DNA of 28,384 nt. Source: an uncultured Bacteroidales bacterium. Its GTDB lineage: Bacteria; Bacteroidota; Bacteroidia; Bacteroidales; UBA3824. The position numbers were made by a program, and so were the translations under genes. Below are positions 1 through 8,738 of this stretch, in pieces (position 1 is the first letter of the stretch; the number at the start of each line of letters is the position of its first letter). Under the pieces are notes generated by a model. The model had not been told where the DNA came from. It ran no database searches and saw only the letters and a program-made list of their open reading frames with translations. The DNA is taken from NCBI GenBank assembly GCA_937877455.1, contig CALFIU010000072.1, positions 1-28,384 of the forward strand, in the 5' to 3' direction.

Positions 1-441
1 ACAAATCGATGGAACAGGTCAGAAGGATTTACGACCGTCAGATCCGCATTTTGGCCGGCGACCGAGGCTATAGGGGGCAAACGCAATCGGGGACGACAAA
101 GGTGGTCATACCCGACGTCCCGAAACCATCGGACACCGAATATCAGAAAAAGAAAAAGCACAAACTCTTCTGCAAACGCGCTGGTATAGAACCAATTATA
201 GGTCATTGCAAATCTGACCACAGACTTAACCGCAACTTCTACAAGGGAATCTTTGGAGATAACATAAATGTTATGCTCGCAGCTGCCGGATTGAACTTCA
301 AAAGAGCGATGAGAGCTCTTTTTTGCCCAATCCGAACTATCGTCGAAATGCTTTTCCAGACTTTTTTTCAGACAAGATATTCTTTGGAGTTGGTCGGCAA
401 TGGGAAAATAGCTTGCTGAGAGTGGATTTTTAAGGAAGGAC
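1..441 (+). mobile_element. IS5-like insertion sequence, 3' part only
   Basis: The window opens inside an insertion sequence. The transposase reading frame is open to the left edge, and the 5' half and left terminal repeat lie outside. The right end is not fixed: transposase coding stops at 419 and host-like coding in another frame resumes soon after, so the IS boundary probably lies between about 420 and 445. With only one end present I cannot pair inverted repeats or define a target duplication. The downstream glycosyltransferase-like frame has no start, which suggests the IS inserted into that gene. Confidence 0.65.
3..419 (+). CDS. IS5-family transposase, C-terminal part
   Basis: This is the C-terminal part of a DDE transposase that would cut and join the IS ends. 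The frame is open to position 3, so the real start lies upstream of the window; the ATG at 9 is internal. The segment LAGDRGYRG carries an expected catalytic Asp, and RAGIEPIIGHCKSDHRLNRN carries the Glu and the conserved IGH-KSDHR block seen near the end of IS5-type transposases, followed by a GD-INVMLAAAGLNFK tail. Roughly 139 codons remain. Family assignment is from remembered motifs; subgroup is not determined. Nothing in the visible part looks broken. Confidence 0.75.
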   Translation, partial: KSMEQVRRIYDRQIRILAGDRGYRGQTQSGTTKVVIPDVPKPSDTEYQKKKKHKLFCKRAGIEPIIGHCKSDHRLNRNFYKGIFGDNINVMLAAAGLNFKRAMRALFCPIRTIVEMLFQTFFQTRYSLELVGNGKIAC

Positions 442-1170
442 TATATAGATTTTATATATGGGAAAAGAACCAAACTACAAGTCCAAAATCCAATTTTAGA
501 AAGACTTTGCACGTTATCGGGCTTTTTCCCAAACAACGATGACCTTACAGAACGCTTTTATCAGGAAAATTTACAGGCTATTCGTCAGATAGATATTTTA
601 GGCAGTTATCAGGTTAATGAATACTTGTTTCGCAAAGAATTGAAAAATGCGGTTCGTGTTAATTTGGACGGTTATTATGCGCCATTTTATTATTCAAAAT
701 CATGGACTTGCCATTTAAAAGGAAAGCGTGTTTTGGTTGTTCACCCTTTTGCTGAAGATATACAAGCTCAGTACGAACAACGGGCATATATATGGCAAGA
801 CGAAAATGTTTTGCCCGATTTCACACTCATAACCTATAAGGCCGTTCAATCCATAGTTGGCACAAAAACAGAATTTGCAACGTGGTTCGATGCTCTTCAG
901 AAAATGAAAGACGATATAAGCAAGATTGATTTTGATGTTGCTCTCGTAGGTTGTGGCGCATACGGAATGCCATTGGCGGCTCACTGCAAGCTGATGGGAA
1001 AACAAGCCATTCACTTGGCAGGATGGTTGCAAGTATTGTTTGGAATAAAAGGAACCCGTTGGGATAATAATCCGCGTGTTTCAAAATTTTACAATGAATA
1101 TTGGATTCGTCCGTCGGAACAAAATCGCCCACAAGGGTTGGAGATGGTTGAAAATGGTTGTTATTGGTAA
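412..1170 (+). pseudogene. 5'-truncated glycosyltransferase-like gene (polysaccharide locus type)
   Basis: The frame is open from 412 to the TAA at 1168-1170, but no good start codon precedes the conserved part; the first start-like codon is a TTG at 625, well inside conserved-looking sequence (ILERLCTLSGFFPNN lies upstream of it). The C-terminal half has KRVLVVHPFAEDI, a Rossmann-like DVALVGCGAYGMPLAAHCK segment, then AIHLAGWLQVLFGIKGTRW and a terminal VENGCYW. This pattern matches proteins I recall from capsule and LPS loci that resemble GT-D/DUF1792 glycosyltransferases. The missing N-terminus coincides with the IS end, so I infer IS disruption. The function is a family-level guess. Confidence 0.6.
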
Positions 1171-1269
1171 AAAAGATTGTTGTGAGATGAGAGTGGAGAG
1201 TTGAGAGACAAGAGTGAAAAGAGATTCTTCCGTAGGGAGATGCTTTCGATAGAGAAGGTTTTCGTGTAA

Positions 1270-1338
1270 AAATCTTCAAATTACCGAAAAAGAAACCTCC
1301 AAATCACCGAAAAACAAATCTTCAAATCACCGAAAAAT
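1270..1338 (+). repeat. three tandem 23-bp repeats upstream of the ATPase gene
   Basis: Three consecutive 23-bp units at 1270-1292, 1293-1315 and 1316-1338 share the core CCAAATCACCGAAAAA with small variations (TTCAAATTACCG, CTCCAAATCACCG, TTCAAATCACCG). They end 10 bp before the -33 box of the promoter at 1348. Units of two helical turns plus about 2 bp next to a promoter could be protein-binding sites. They could also be a simple expansion. No palindrome is evident in a unit. Confidence 0.8.
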
Positions 1339-1347
1339 ATACCTATA

Positions 1348-1380
1348 TTGTTGTGAATTAATAATTTTGAATTATCTTTG
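1348..1380 (+). promoter_or_regulatory. Bacteroidetes-type promoter for the DUF4143 ATPase gene
   Basis: TTGTTG at 1348-1353 is followed after 19 nt by TATCTTTG at 1373-1380, which fits the Bacteroidetes consensus TTTG, about 19 nt, TAnnTTTG. The ATG used here (1395) lies 15 nt beyond the -7 box, so the mRNA leader would be very short. The GTG at 1380 falls inside the -7 box and cannot be the start. Confidence 0.6.
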
Positions 1381-1394
1381 TGAAAAATATTTAT

Positions 1395-1890
1395 ATGTCA
1401 GAATTCGGCTATAAAACGAGAATTTATGACGATGTACTCAAAAATAAGTTGAAGTCGTCCAGTACGGTGCTTATTCAGGGTCCCAAATGGTGTGGAAAGA
1501 CAACCACTGCAGAACAGCAAGCCCGTAGTTCGTTGTATATGTCTGACCCTGATAACCTTTCAAAAAATTTGCTGTTGGCGTAAACAAATGTAAAATCGTT
1601 GCTTGTGGGTGCAGTGCCTCGATTGATTGACGAGTGGCAAGTTGCTCCGCAAATATGGGATGCTGCTCGTTTCGAGTCTGACCATAGAAAAGATGTCGGT
1701 CAGTTTATTTTGACCGGTTCGGCTGTGCCTCCTATAACTGATAAAATACAGCACACGGGAACAGGACGGGTTGCACGTATGACAATGCGCACTATGAGCC
1801 TATGGGAGTCGGGTGAGAGTATTGGAACGGTCAGCTTGCAAAACTTGTTCGAAAAAGAAGGTGAGCCAATTTTCAGTGAATGTAGTATCC
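1395..1890 (+). pseudogene. DUF4143-type AAA ATPase, N-terminal part, broken by nonsense codon and prophage
   Basis: The product resembles the N-terminal ATPase domain of the AAA/DUF4143 family, common accessory P-loop proteins of Bacteroidales with no settled function. It shows Walker A (GPKWCGKTT), a Walker B-like LIDEWQ, sensor-like FILTGSAVPP, and the family block MTMRTMSLWESGESIGTVSL. A TAA at 1581-1583 interrupts the frame, but the same frame continues with matching family sequence, so this is a nonsense mutation and not a frameshift. The frame then runs into prophage sequence between about 1880 and 1895, so the DUF4143 C-terminal half is missing. Its remainder should lie beyond the far prophage end, outside the window. 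Confidence 0.8.
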
Positions 1891-1893
1891 TCC

Positions 1894-1931
1894 CCAATTC
1901 AAAAAGTACAAATTTCCAATTCAAATTGTAC
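1894..1931 (+). repeat. two direct 16-bp repeats at the prophage border, also forming an AT-rich hairpin
   Basis: CCAATTCAAAAAGTAC (1894-1909) and CCAATTCAAATTGTAC (1916-1931) differ at two positions and start 22 bp apart, about two helical turns. A third copy, CCAACCCAAAAAGTAC, lies at 28330-28345 near the other prophage end. Position and spacing suit transposase end-binding sites. The segment 1906-1931 also contains inverted GTACAA/TTGTAC arms, and on the minus strand it is followed by TTTTT. It could therefore also terminate the late operon, whose last stop codon is at 1937-1939. Confidence 0.6.
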
Positions 1932-1936
1932 ATTTT

Positions 1937-4582
1937 TCAGGTGCGGGTGTAGGTGTCGGGGCTGGTTTCGGTCAGTTCGATTTCGCTCTCGCATTCGATG
2001 ACATTGTAGCTCTCTTTCGTTACCAAAAACAATTTGTCGCTATACCGGTAATCGGTGAGCATCTGTAAACCTTCGACGGGCAAAACGCTGCGGGCGGTGC
2101 CGGACAGTTTGAGGTGGCGGCCGGCGAATTGGCTGTATAGTGTGCCAATGAGCAGCTGCTCAACGGTATCGGTACGGCCGGCGCGATACAAGGTGGTAAC
2201 GGGTGCTCCGGTGGTAGTGTCCAGATAAGCACCGCGGGCAACTGGTGTGTTGATACAACCGCACACGGTGTCTATAGAGACCTCATCGGCGGCGTTGGCA
2301 TCTATAACGCCCGACTCTTCAATATCCTCAATCTCCACATCGTCAAACACTTGGTTTTGCAACTCGACAAGTTTAAGCGTCGGGAAGCCGACCAACGCCC
2401 AACGGCAGTCCCTATATTGCCGGAGTTGGCTGTCGGTGTGGTTTATGGGGGCTGTTACACGCTCGTAGAACGGTGTGCCAGTGCCGTCGCCGCGATACAT
2501 CATGCCTTTGTCGTACAGATAGAAGCCGTTAGTAACCTCGATTTCAAGCCAGTAGCCGCTTTGGTAGTTGGTGTCGCTGCTGCTGATATTCGGCAATGCG
2601 ATATAAAGCCCGTCGAAATTGTGCCGGAAATAGTACGACGTTTTACGCAGATTGTAGAACGGAGCACCGCCGTCAACCATACCATCGGCACAACTCATCT
2701 CCTCGCTGTCCACATAGTTTCCGCTGAATTTGCAATAATGGATTAGTGTTGGCAATACTTGCGCTGTTCCGGCTGGTTTCCAGCCTGCGCCCTGACTAAG
2801 CAATATCTGGTCGGTGGTTATTTCGTCCTCGTAGGGTGCCCACGCGTCGTTCTGGTAATAAAACAACTCGCTGTTGCTTGTCTGACTGGCATAGAGGCGG
2901 ATGCGCAATTGCAGCATCACGCTGTTCGCTTTTTTGCGGAAATGCGACTCGTATGACGTGTTGTGGCTGTTGTTCGACTGTTCCCACGGATTGTATTTTT
3001 CCGAAAAGAGCAAGGGGATTTGCAACTTGAGCACCTGTTTTTTATTGGCTGTAGCCGCATTAGGCACATACACGCGTTTGGTTTTATACAGCATTACAGG
3101 GGCAAACACTGACGAGGGCGGTGTCGGAATTATGCCATAATAGTCCGTATCTTGCACCCATTGGTTGTCGTCGTTGTAATGACTGCCCCAGTTGTCGTCC
3201 GCCATTAGCACGCCCGCTTCCTGACTTACATAGCCCATATAAGCGACAACCCCTTTGCAGTCTGCTCCGCCTTGCAGACTTTCGGCTTCAAAGGCTCGAA
3301 CCTGCCCGCCTATCGCAGCAAGCCCGGCCGGTAAAACGCCCTTTAAACTGTGTTTAAACAGCATACTCTCGTAGCGGATTGTCGTCTGCTCTGTTTGGCT
3401 GTATTTGCAGCCGTTATACAGAACATTCTCAACCGTCGGGTTGACGGTTATATCGTCTTCCGACATCAGTTTAGTCTCGCCGTATGGTGAGAAGGTAACA
3501 ATGGCGCGGTTGTATGTCTGGTCAACGCTCATGCGGTGGTCGGTGCTTTGCCAGTCGACCTCGTCGGGGGTTGTATAGCCGGCGTAGCGTTCGGGGAATA
3601 AATCTAAATTCCATCCACTAATAATCCCATGCCAATATTCGCCAGAGTCGTAATGGGCATAAAAATAAGCCTCGGCCGCGTCAACGCTGTCAAATATTCC
3701 CACTCTATATTGCGTGTCCTCCCAGTTTTCGGGGGATCCTTGCCAAACTTGGAGTATATAAGACCATTGGTAAGCGTCAGCAGGCATTTGGCAGCTGTTA
3801 ACTTTCCCATTCAAGTCATACACATAGTACTCGCCGCCTCGCTGTTCGATGCGCAAGCCAAGCGGTTGGAGCAGGCTTTCAAGCACATCGTACCATGTCA
3901 TAACCTCGCCGTCTTCGTCGGTGAAATTGTCGGCGCGCACCTTCAGCTGTTGCAATATGTCGCCCGTACCGCTGCTTGTATTGTAGGTTGATATGATGCG
4001 GTTGTAGGGGTGATAGCTGTCATTGACTTGCGGCAAAACCTCACATCCGTCTATCTGATAGAGAGCCGAAACTATGTATTGATGCAGTGTCGGGGCGGTG
4101 CTGAACAGATTACTGAATTTGCGCCGCTTGAGCAGTCCGAAGTCGGTGAATGTGAGTGTAACCTCGCAACTGTGGGCCTGCTCGTAGTGCGGCTCCTCGT
4201 AGAACTCAGTGTCGAGCCAGCCGAGCCATATCAGTTTTTCAGCGGTTTCGGCTGTTACCGGTCCCTGCTTGTGATAGACGGCGATGCCCCACACGCCCGG
4301 CTCGGTGGTGTATAGCGGAAGCAAGAACCGATAGCTTGGGGCGATGACTGTAAGAGTCAGCGAACTGCCCACAATGGTGTCCTTTTTGTCGCTGTCCCAC
4401 TCAATCAGCATCGGCTCATCGGCTGGCACTTGCAAACTTGAGCCGCCAAGCACAAATTGCTGATAGGCTTCGTAGGCATCCTCCTGTGTGTCAACATTGA
4501 CGTTAAATATCTCGAAGCGGACAATAGAATCGTCTTTTGTTATAAAAGAGCCTTGCAATAGGGGGTAATGGTCGTTTGTCAT
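1937..4582 (-). CDS. tail tip / baseplate hub-like protein (881 aa)
   Basis: Last gene of the leftward late operon, directly after the tape measure gene (11-nt gap), where tailed phages with long tails encode the tail tip or hub. The first ~170 residues have a beta-rich distal-tail character with ECEVTLTFTDFGLLKRRKF-type segments (CEVTLTFTDFGLLKRRKF). The segment MTWYDVLESLLQPLGLRIE near residue 230 followed by YYVYDLNG resembles the hub domain of tail-associated proteins in Bacteroidales prophages. The rest is beta-rich with many aromatic residues and probably contacts the cell surface. No lytic motif is visible. The assignment is mainly by size and position, and no close family was recognised with certainty. 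Confidence 0.65.
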   Translation of the reverse strand: MTNDHYPLLQGSFITKDDSIVRFEIFNVNVDTQEDAYEAYQQFVLGGSSLQVPADEPMLIEWDSDKKDTIVGSSLTLTVIAPSYRFLLPLYTTEPGVWGIAVYHKQGPVTAETAEKLIWLGWLDTEFYEEPHYEQAHSCEVTLTFTDFGLLKRRKFSNLFSTAPTLHQYIVSALYQIDGCEVLPQVNDSYHPYNRIISTYNTSSGTGDILQQLKVRADNFTDEDGEVMTWYDVLESLLQPLGLRIEQRGGEYYVYDLNGKVNSCQMPADAYQWSYILQVWQGSPENWEDTQYRVGIFDSVDAAEAYFYAHYDSGEYWHGIISGWNLDLFPERYAGYTTPDEVDWQSTDHRMSVDQTYNRAIVTFSPYGETKLMSEDDITVNPTVENVLYNGCKYSQTEQTTIRYESMLFKHSLKGVLPAGLAAIGGQVRAFEAESLQGGADCKGVVAYMGYVSQEAGVLMADDNWGSHYNDDNQWVQDTDYYGIIPTPPSSVFAPVMLYKTKRVYVPNAATANKKQVLKLQIPLLFSEKYNPWEQSNNSHNTSYESHFRKKANSVMLQLRIRLYASQTSNSELFYYQNDAWAPYEDEITTDQILLSQGAGWKPAGTAQVLPTLIHYCKFSGNYVDSEEMSCADGMVDGGAPFYNLRKTSYYFRHNFDGLYIALPNISSSDTNYQSGYWLEIEVTNGFYLYDKGMMYRGDGTGTPFYERVTAPINHTDSQLRQYRDCRWALVGFPTLKLVELQNQVFDDVEIEDIEESGVIDANAADEVSIDTVCGCINTPVARGAYLDTTTGAPVTTLYRAGRTDTVEQLLIGTLYSQFAGRHLKLSGTARSVLPVEGLQMLTDYRYSDKLFLVTKESYNVIECESEIELTETSPDTYTRT

Positions 4583-4593
4583 AGCGTGAAAAA

Positions 4594-6876
4594 TTAACGG
4601 CGTGTTACGATGTTGTTTTCCTTATTCAGCACGCCAACCAGCCGGCGGCCTTTAATCTCGAATTGGACGCGACCGCTTGTTTCGGTGTCGCCAAGCATCG
4701 ATTTGAGTTTGCTGAGCGGTGCGACAACCTCAGGGTTGTTGCTTGCGCCCTGATACTCGCCAAACAGACCGAGTGTGGGACCGTAAGCCAGACCGCCGGC
4801 GGCGAATTTTGGCAGGCTGAGCATTGTGGCAATCATTGAGGCGACGGCGGCAAGAGCCAGCACAATGCCGACAATCGGAATGCTTGAGAAGCTGCTGAAG
4901 AAGCCCGATGCGGCGTTGGCTGTTTTGGCGGTGGTGTTGACATTTTCGGCGGCTGTTTCGGCTTGTTTTGCCACAACAACCGACGCAATAGCGGCTACCA
5001 TTTTGGCGGCCGACTGAGCCACGGCTGCACCGTAAGCGAGCCAAGCGGCGGCGGCTGATTCCGCTCCGTTGTTGGCGGCGGTGGTAACATCTGACAATGC
5101 GCCCATCAGTTCGCCCATTGCGCCGATGCCCTCGCTTGTGGTGTTGGCTTGGCGGCTGAGTTTGCGCTCGCTTTTTGAGGCGTTGTCGGCATTCTTTGTG
5201 TGTTCGGCAAGGGCTATATTAGTAGCTTTCAGCGTCGGCAAGCCTGATACTTTGATGTCGATTGGCTCAAGTTTTTTTTGCGGCAAAGCGTCGGCGATGC
5301 TGTCGATGCCGTTCATCTTCAAATCAACCTCAAACTCGATAAGGTGCTTTTGCGCCTCGAGTTCGTCTATCTGTTTTTGCACCTTTGCGCGGCTGTCGGT
5401 GTCGATAGCGAGCGACAATTCGGTGCGCAGTGTCTGCAACTGGCTGTCGATGGCGGCTATTGAGCCAGCGGGAGCGGCTTGTTTGCCTGTTGATGTTTTG
5501 GCGGTTTTAGTGCCTTTGCCGGCGGCGGCCTGTTGTTTGTATTTGTCGAGGTTCTTATAAGCGTCGGCGGTGTGGTTGGCGGCATCCGCCTCATCTTTGA
5601 GCGCGTCAGCCTGTTCTTCGGTATCCTTTTTGCCGATGCCAAAGAATTTTTTAACCCACTCCCACGCCTTTTTTATTGCGCCTGTTACCGCCTCAAACGC
5701 CTTGACAAGAGCGTTCCAGATGACTGTAGCCACATTCTTTACCACTTCAAACACGCGGTCGCATATTTCGCGGAATGTGTCGCAATTGTTGTAAGCGGTT
5801 ATAATGGCGGTTACAAGCAGACCGATAGCGGTTACAAGCAGACCGATAGGGTTCATCGTCAGCACACCATTCAAGACACGCTGAACGGCAGTCCAAGCGG
5901 CGGTGGCGGCTTGCACGGCTTTTTGAGCCACGGCTTGTGCCAGAACTTGCGCTTTGTTGGCTACCACCGAGGCGGTGTTCTTAATCCAAGCGGCGGTGGC
6001 GGCGGCTATTTTCGGAACAAGTTCGACAACCGATTTGCCCACATTCATAATGACGGGCGCAATCTCTTTGATGCTTGTAACCGTCTGCCCCATGCTTATA
6101 AGTCCGTTTATGGCGGGTTCAACGTTGACTAACAGTTTGCCCATTTGTTCCTTGACATCGCCAACAGCATTGGCAAGCTGTTGCATCCGTCCGCTGCTGG
6201 TTTGCGCCAAAGACTGATTGACACCGCCGACTGCCGCGCCTACCACCTCGGCAAGAACGGCGGCGCGTTCCTCCTCAGTGCCGAATTTCAGAATGGTTTC
6301 CTGAGCCTCGTCGAACTTGTAGCCATAGCGCGATAAGGCGTTCACTTGCCCGTCCATCACCTTGCCGAGCATTGTGGCAATCTGCGCCGCGCTCTCCTGA
6401 CTGGCATTAATTCCGTATTGTTGCGCAACCATATCATTCATGACGGGGATAAGGGTTTCAAGCGTTCCGCGCTCTGTCAGATAGGTTGCCAGTTCCTGTG
6501 CTCCGGCAATCTGAACCTCGTCGCCTATAACGCCCAATTGCTGTTGTGCGCTGCACAAGTCCAAAATGGCTTGTGTGTCGGCTTCGGTCGCTCCCATGGT
6601 GTTCTGCATCACCTGTGCGAGTTTGGCTTCGGCAACCTCCTGCGCCTGATAGTAGCTTGTCAGCTCGCTGACAGTCCCGCTGATGCGCGAGAGGGCGGAA
6701 GTCAGGGCTTCAAGTTCTACAATTGAAGCTCCCCAATCGCTAAACGGTGGGGTTGACGGTATGTCGTTTTTTAAGGCATCTACTACTTTGTCTAATTCTT
6801 TTACATTAACTGTTGCTTGGCCGACCCCTTTATCGTCAACATTAAATTTTATTCCGAATGTAACATTTTCTGCCAT
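4594..6876 (-). CDS. tail tape measure protein (760 aa)
   Basis: A long, alanine-rich, largely helical protein that would set tail length and line the tail tube. Features seen: a short N-terminal beta segment (NVTFGIKFNVDD), heptad-rich stretches, a hydrophobic membrane-like part around residues 340-370 (NPIGLLVTAIGLLVTAIITA), and a second hydrophobic stretch near residue 660 (IPIVGIVLALAAVASMIATML) followed by FAAGGLAYGPTLGLFGE, a Gly-rich end block typical of tape measure proteins. Start ATG at 6876. The tail tip gene follows in the same direction. Normally the tape measure follows the tail chaperones directly; here fibre genes lie between them. Confidence 0.85.
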   Translation of the reverse strand: MAENVTFGIKFNVDDKGVGQATVNVKELDKVVDALKNDIPSTPPFSDWGASIVELEALTSALSRISGTVSELTSYYQAQEVAEAKLAQVMQNTMGATEADTQAILDLCSAQQQLGVIGDEVQIAGAQELATYLTERGTLETLIPVMNDMVAQQYGINASQESAAQIATMLGKVMDGQVNALSRYGYKFDEAQETILKFGTEEERAAVLAEVVGAAVGGVNQSLAQTSSGRMQQLANAVGDVKEQMGKLLVNVEPAINGLISMGQTVTSIKEIAPVIMNVGKSVVELVPKIAAATAAWIKNTASVVANKAQVLAQAVAQKAVQAATAAWTAVQRVLNGVLTMNPIGLLVTAIGLLVTAIITAYNNCDTFREICDRVFEVVKNVATVIWNALVKAFEAVTGAIKKAWEWVKKFFGIGKKDTEEQADALKDEADAANHTADAYKNLDKYKQQAAAGKGTKTAKTSTGKQAAPAGSIAAIDSQLQTLRTELSLAIDTDSRAKVQKQIDELEAQKHLIEFEVDLKMNGIDSIADALPQKKLEPIDIKVSGLPTLKATNIALAEHTKNADNASKSERKLSRQANTTSEGIGAMGELMGALSDVTTAANNGAESAAAAWLAYGAAVAQSAAKMVAAIASVVVAKQAETAAENVNTTAKTANAASGFFSSFSSIPIVGIVLALAAVASMIATMLSLPKFAAGGLAYGPTLGLFGEYQGASNNPEVVAPLSKLKSMLGDTETSGRVQFEIKGRRLVGVLNKENNIVTRR
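5807..5848 (-). repeat. perfect 21-bp tandem duplication inside the tape measure gene
   Basis: Units at 5807-5827 and 5828-5848 are identical and in frame, giving GLLVTAI twice in the hydrophobic segment. The length is a multiple of three, so the frame is kept. It may slightly change tape length or be slippage tolerated in a membrane-like helix. Confidence 0.9.
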
Positions 6877-6905
6877 AGTGCGTATAGAATTAAAAAATTA
6901 GAATT

Positions 6906-7028
6906 ATGTCTCTGACTACTTACATAATAATAATGGCGGTTTTAGCAGTTCCGGTAATTATAGGTTTTTGGAAAGCTTGCGATGAAATATCAGATAACTT
7001 TCATAAAAGGTTTCCTCATGGCCTGTGA
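6906..7028 (+). CDS. possible 40-aa single-pass membrane protein
   Basis: In the 276-nt gap between the tape measure gene and the 61-aa gene, the plus strand holds a 40-codon frame (ATG 6906, TGA 7026). It starts MSLTTYIIIMAVLAVPVIIG, one clear hydrophobic helix, followed by a polar, charged tail (KACDEISDNFHKRF). The upstream sequence is AT-rich, as in Bacteroidetes leaders. It runs against the surrounding tail genes, so it would need its own promoter, and I did not find a convincing one. It could be a lysogenic membrane protein (for example superinfection exclusion) or chance. Confidence 0.3.
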   Translation: MSLTTYIIIMAVLAVPVIIGFWKACDEISDNFHKRFPHGL

Positions 7029-7152
7029 TTTTTCGCTCATATCGGGAATGTAACTCCTTGTGGCATTTTCAATTTTTCACTTTCAATTCCGATTACTATC
7101 AGAATCAACTTTCAATTTTTTCCCGTTTAACCTCCGTTTAAACACTGTTTAA

Positions 7153-7338
7153 TCACTCTTGAACCAGTGTTTGTTGCTCCGCTTCAATGGTGGCTTTTTG
7201 CTCGTCGGTTACTTCTTGCCAATTTGCGGCTGAATCAGAAGGCGCAAGGAAGATAACACGACCAAAAGTCTCGCCGTCTGTCAGCCACATACCTTCGGCA
7301 GCTGTCAGCTTTACAATCTCAATTGTTTGTGTGTTCAT
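7153..7338 (-). CDS. small hypothetical protein (61 aa) next to the fibre genes
   Basis: A short acidic protein of the form MNTQTIEIVKLTAAEGMWLTDGETFGRVIFLAP, ending VTDEQKATIEAEQQ. I recall similar small proteins after tail-fibre genes in Bacteroidales prophages but know no function. It follows the LRR gene by 20 nt in the same direction, so it is probably cotranscribed. Size and position would allow a fibre chaperone or capping peptide; that is only a guess. Confidence 0.6.
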   Translation of the reverse strand: MNTQTIEIVKLTAAEGMWLTDGETFGRVIFLAPSDSAANWQEVTDEQKATIEAEQQTLVQE

Positions 7339-7358
7339 TTTTTTTGATGTTTAAAAAA

Positions 7359-8735
7359 TTAGTTCAAAACTAAAGTCCAATTCTTCGCATTCACTATTGC
7401 GGTAAAATTTGTCTGTTGCGCCGCTGTAAGGTTATTCCATGCGGTTTGTCCTAATGTGAGGCGTTGTGAGGTTTGACCTGTAAGGTCGGCAAGCCAGTTA
7501 ACAATATTCTGGATAGCCACTGCGGTTAATGAGGGGCTAACAATCGCAATAGTACGAACCAATGTATTAGCTGTTGCTGTAAAATTCATAAGAGCATCGG
7601 TATATGCAAACATGTAGCTAGTTGTTGTTGATGAGGTGAGGGATGCCGGACCAAATTCAACAGTCTGTAAGCTCGTGCAACCTTGGAACATCGCACTAGC
7701 ACTTGCTAGTGATGCGAATGTCGCATTTGGTAGATGCACATCTACAAGTGCCGTGCAACCATAAAACATCTGCCAGACCCCACTAATTAATGAGAATGTT
7801 GCATTGAGTGTTATGCTGCGAAGACTGGTGCAATCTTTAAACCAATAATGCACACTCGCATTAAGTGCAGCAAATGTAGCAGCCGACAAATCAACACTCT
7901 GTAAACTCGCACAGCTTTGGAACATATAAGAGCAGCTTGTAACAGCTGCGAATGTTGCCGCACTGAGGTCTAATGTTGTGAATGCTGTTCCGTTGAACAT
8001 ATAATTTGCATTAGTAACTGAAGCGAACGTAAAGTGATTGCTACCTACTATTGTTGTAAGATGACCGCATGATGAAAATAATCGTTGAGCGTTTGTAACA
8101 GTTGCAAACGTTGTTGACGACAGGTTGATTGTTGTCCCTCTAAACGCGTAGAACATACCATTAGCGTTAGACAGCTGAGCGAATGTTGCATTTGTCAGCA
8201 AGACCGTAGTAGCCCAACATTCTCTAAACATGGAGACTGCTGATTGCAATTGTGCGAAAGTAGCTGCGCTAAAATCTAACGTAGACACATGCATAGCATT
8301 CTGGAATGCACTATCTGCATTAGTTACTGAAGCAAACGTAAAATAGCTACAACCAACTACCGATGTTAATCTTGAACAGTCATAAAATATGTACGAAATG
8401 TCTACAACGTTGGAAAATGTTGTATTTGAAAGGATTACACTTGTACACTGATTACACCCTCTCAACAAGCCAGCAGCACTATTCAGGTGGCTAAAATCAT
8501 CGGCAGCAGAACAATCAAATGTTAGCAAAGCTAATGGCGATGCGGAATCTTGTGTAATACACAATGAGGTTAAAGGTGTTCTGTACTCATAATCAAAACT
8601 ATCATTATCACATGGAATTGTTACAGTTACACCGTTAATGTCAAACGATATATCAGTTGTTCCGCTGCTAACAGTACCACGTATATGGTAGATTGGCTGC
8701 TGCGCTAATAGATGATGCCAAAGTCGGGTGGGCAT
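7359..8735 (-). CDS. leucine-rich-repeat (BspA/DUF285-type) tail fibre or adhesin (458 aa)
   Basis: Residues ~60-400 consist of imperfect repeats of about 22-24 residues of the form CTSLxxVxLSxATFASVTNAxxMFxxC, recognisable as BspA-type or DUF285 leucine-rich repeats. Alternating TFASVTNA and MFxGC/MFxSC segments form the rungs. The N-terminus is short and beta-rich with no signal peptide, which fits a virion protein and not a secreted surface protein. The C-terminus (LTLGQTAWNNLTAAQQTNF) is a non-repeat cap. It starts 3 nt after the fibre gene stop, so both are probably made together. Inference: receptor-binding or surface-binding part of the virion. LRR proteins are more usual as bacterial surface adhesins, so acquisition from a host is likely. 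Confidence 0.75.
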   Translation of the reverse strand: MPTRLWHHLLAQQPIYHIRGTVSSGTTDISFDINGVTVTIPCDNDSFDYEYRTPLTSLCITQDSASPLALLTFDCSAADDFSHLNSAAGLLRGCNQCTSVILSNTTFSNVVDISYIFYDCSRLTSVVGCSYFTFASVTNADSAFQNAMHVSTLDFSAATFAQLQSAVSMFRECWATTVLLTNATFAQLSNANGMFYAFRGTTINLSSTTFATVTNAQRLFSSCGHLTTIVGSNHFTFASVTNANYMFNGTAFTTLDLSAATFAAVTSCSYMFQSCASLQSVDLSAATFAALNASVHYWFKDCTSLRSITLNATFSLISGVWQMFYGCTALVDVHLPNATFASLASASAMFQGCTSLQTVEFGPASLTSSTTTSYMFAYTDALMNFTATANTLVRTIAIVSPSLTAVAIQNIVNWLADLTGQTSQRLTLGQTAWNNLTAAQQTNFTAIVNAKNWTLVLN

Positions 8736-8738
8736 AAA

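Noticed and set aside
5533..6132. Plus-strand frame of 199 codons within the tape measure gene
   Set aside because: Antisense shadow of an alanine-rich gene; composition reflects complementary codons.
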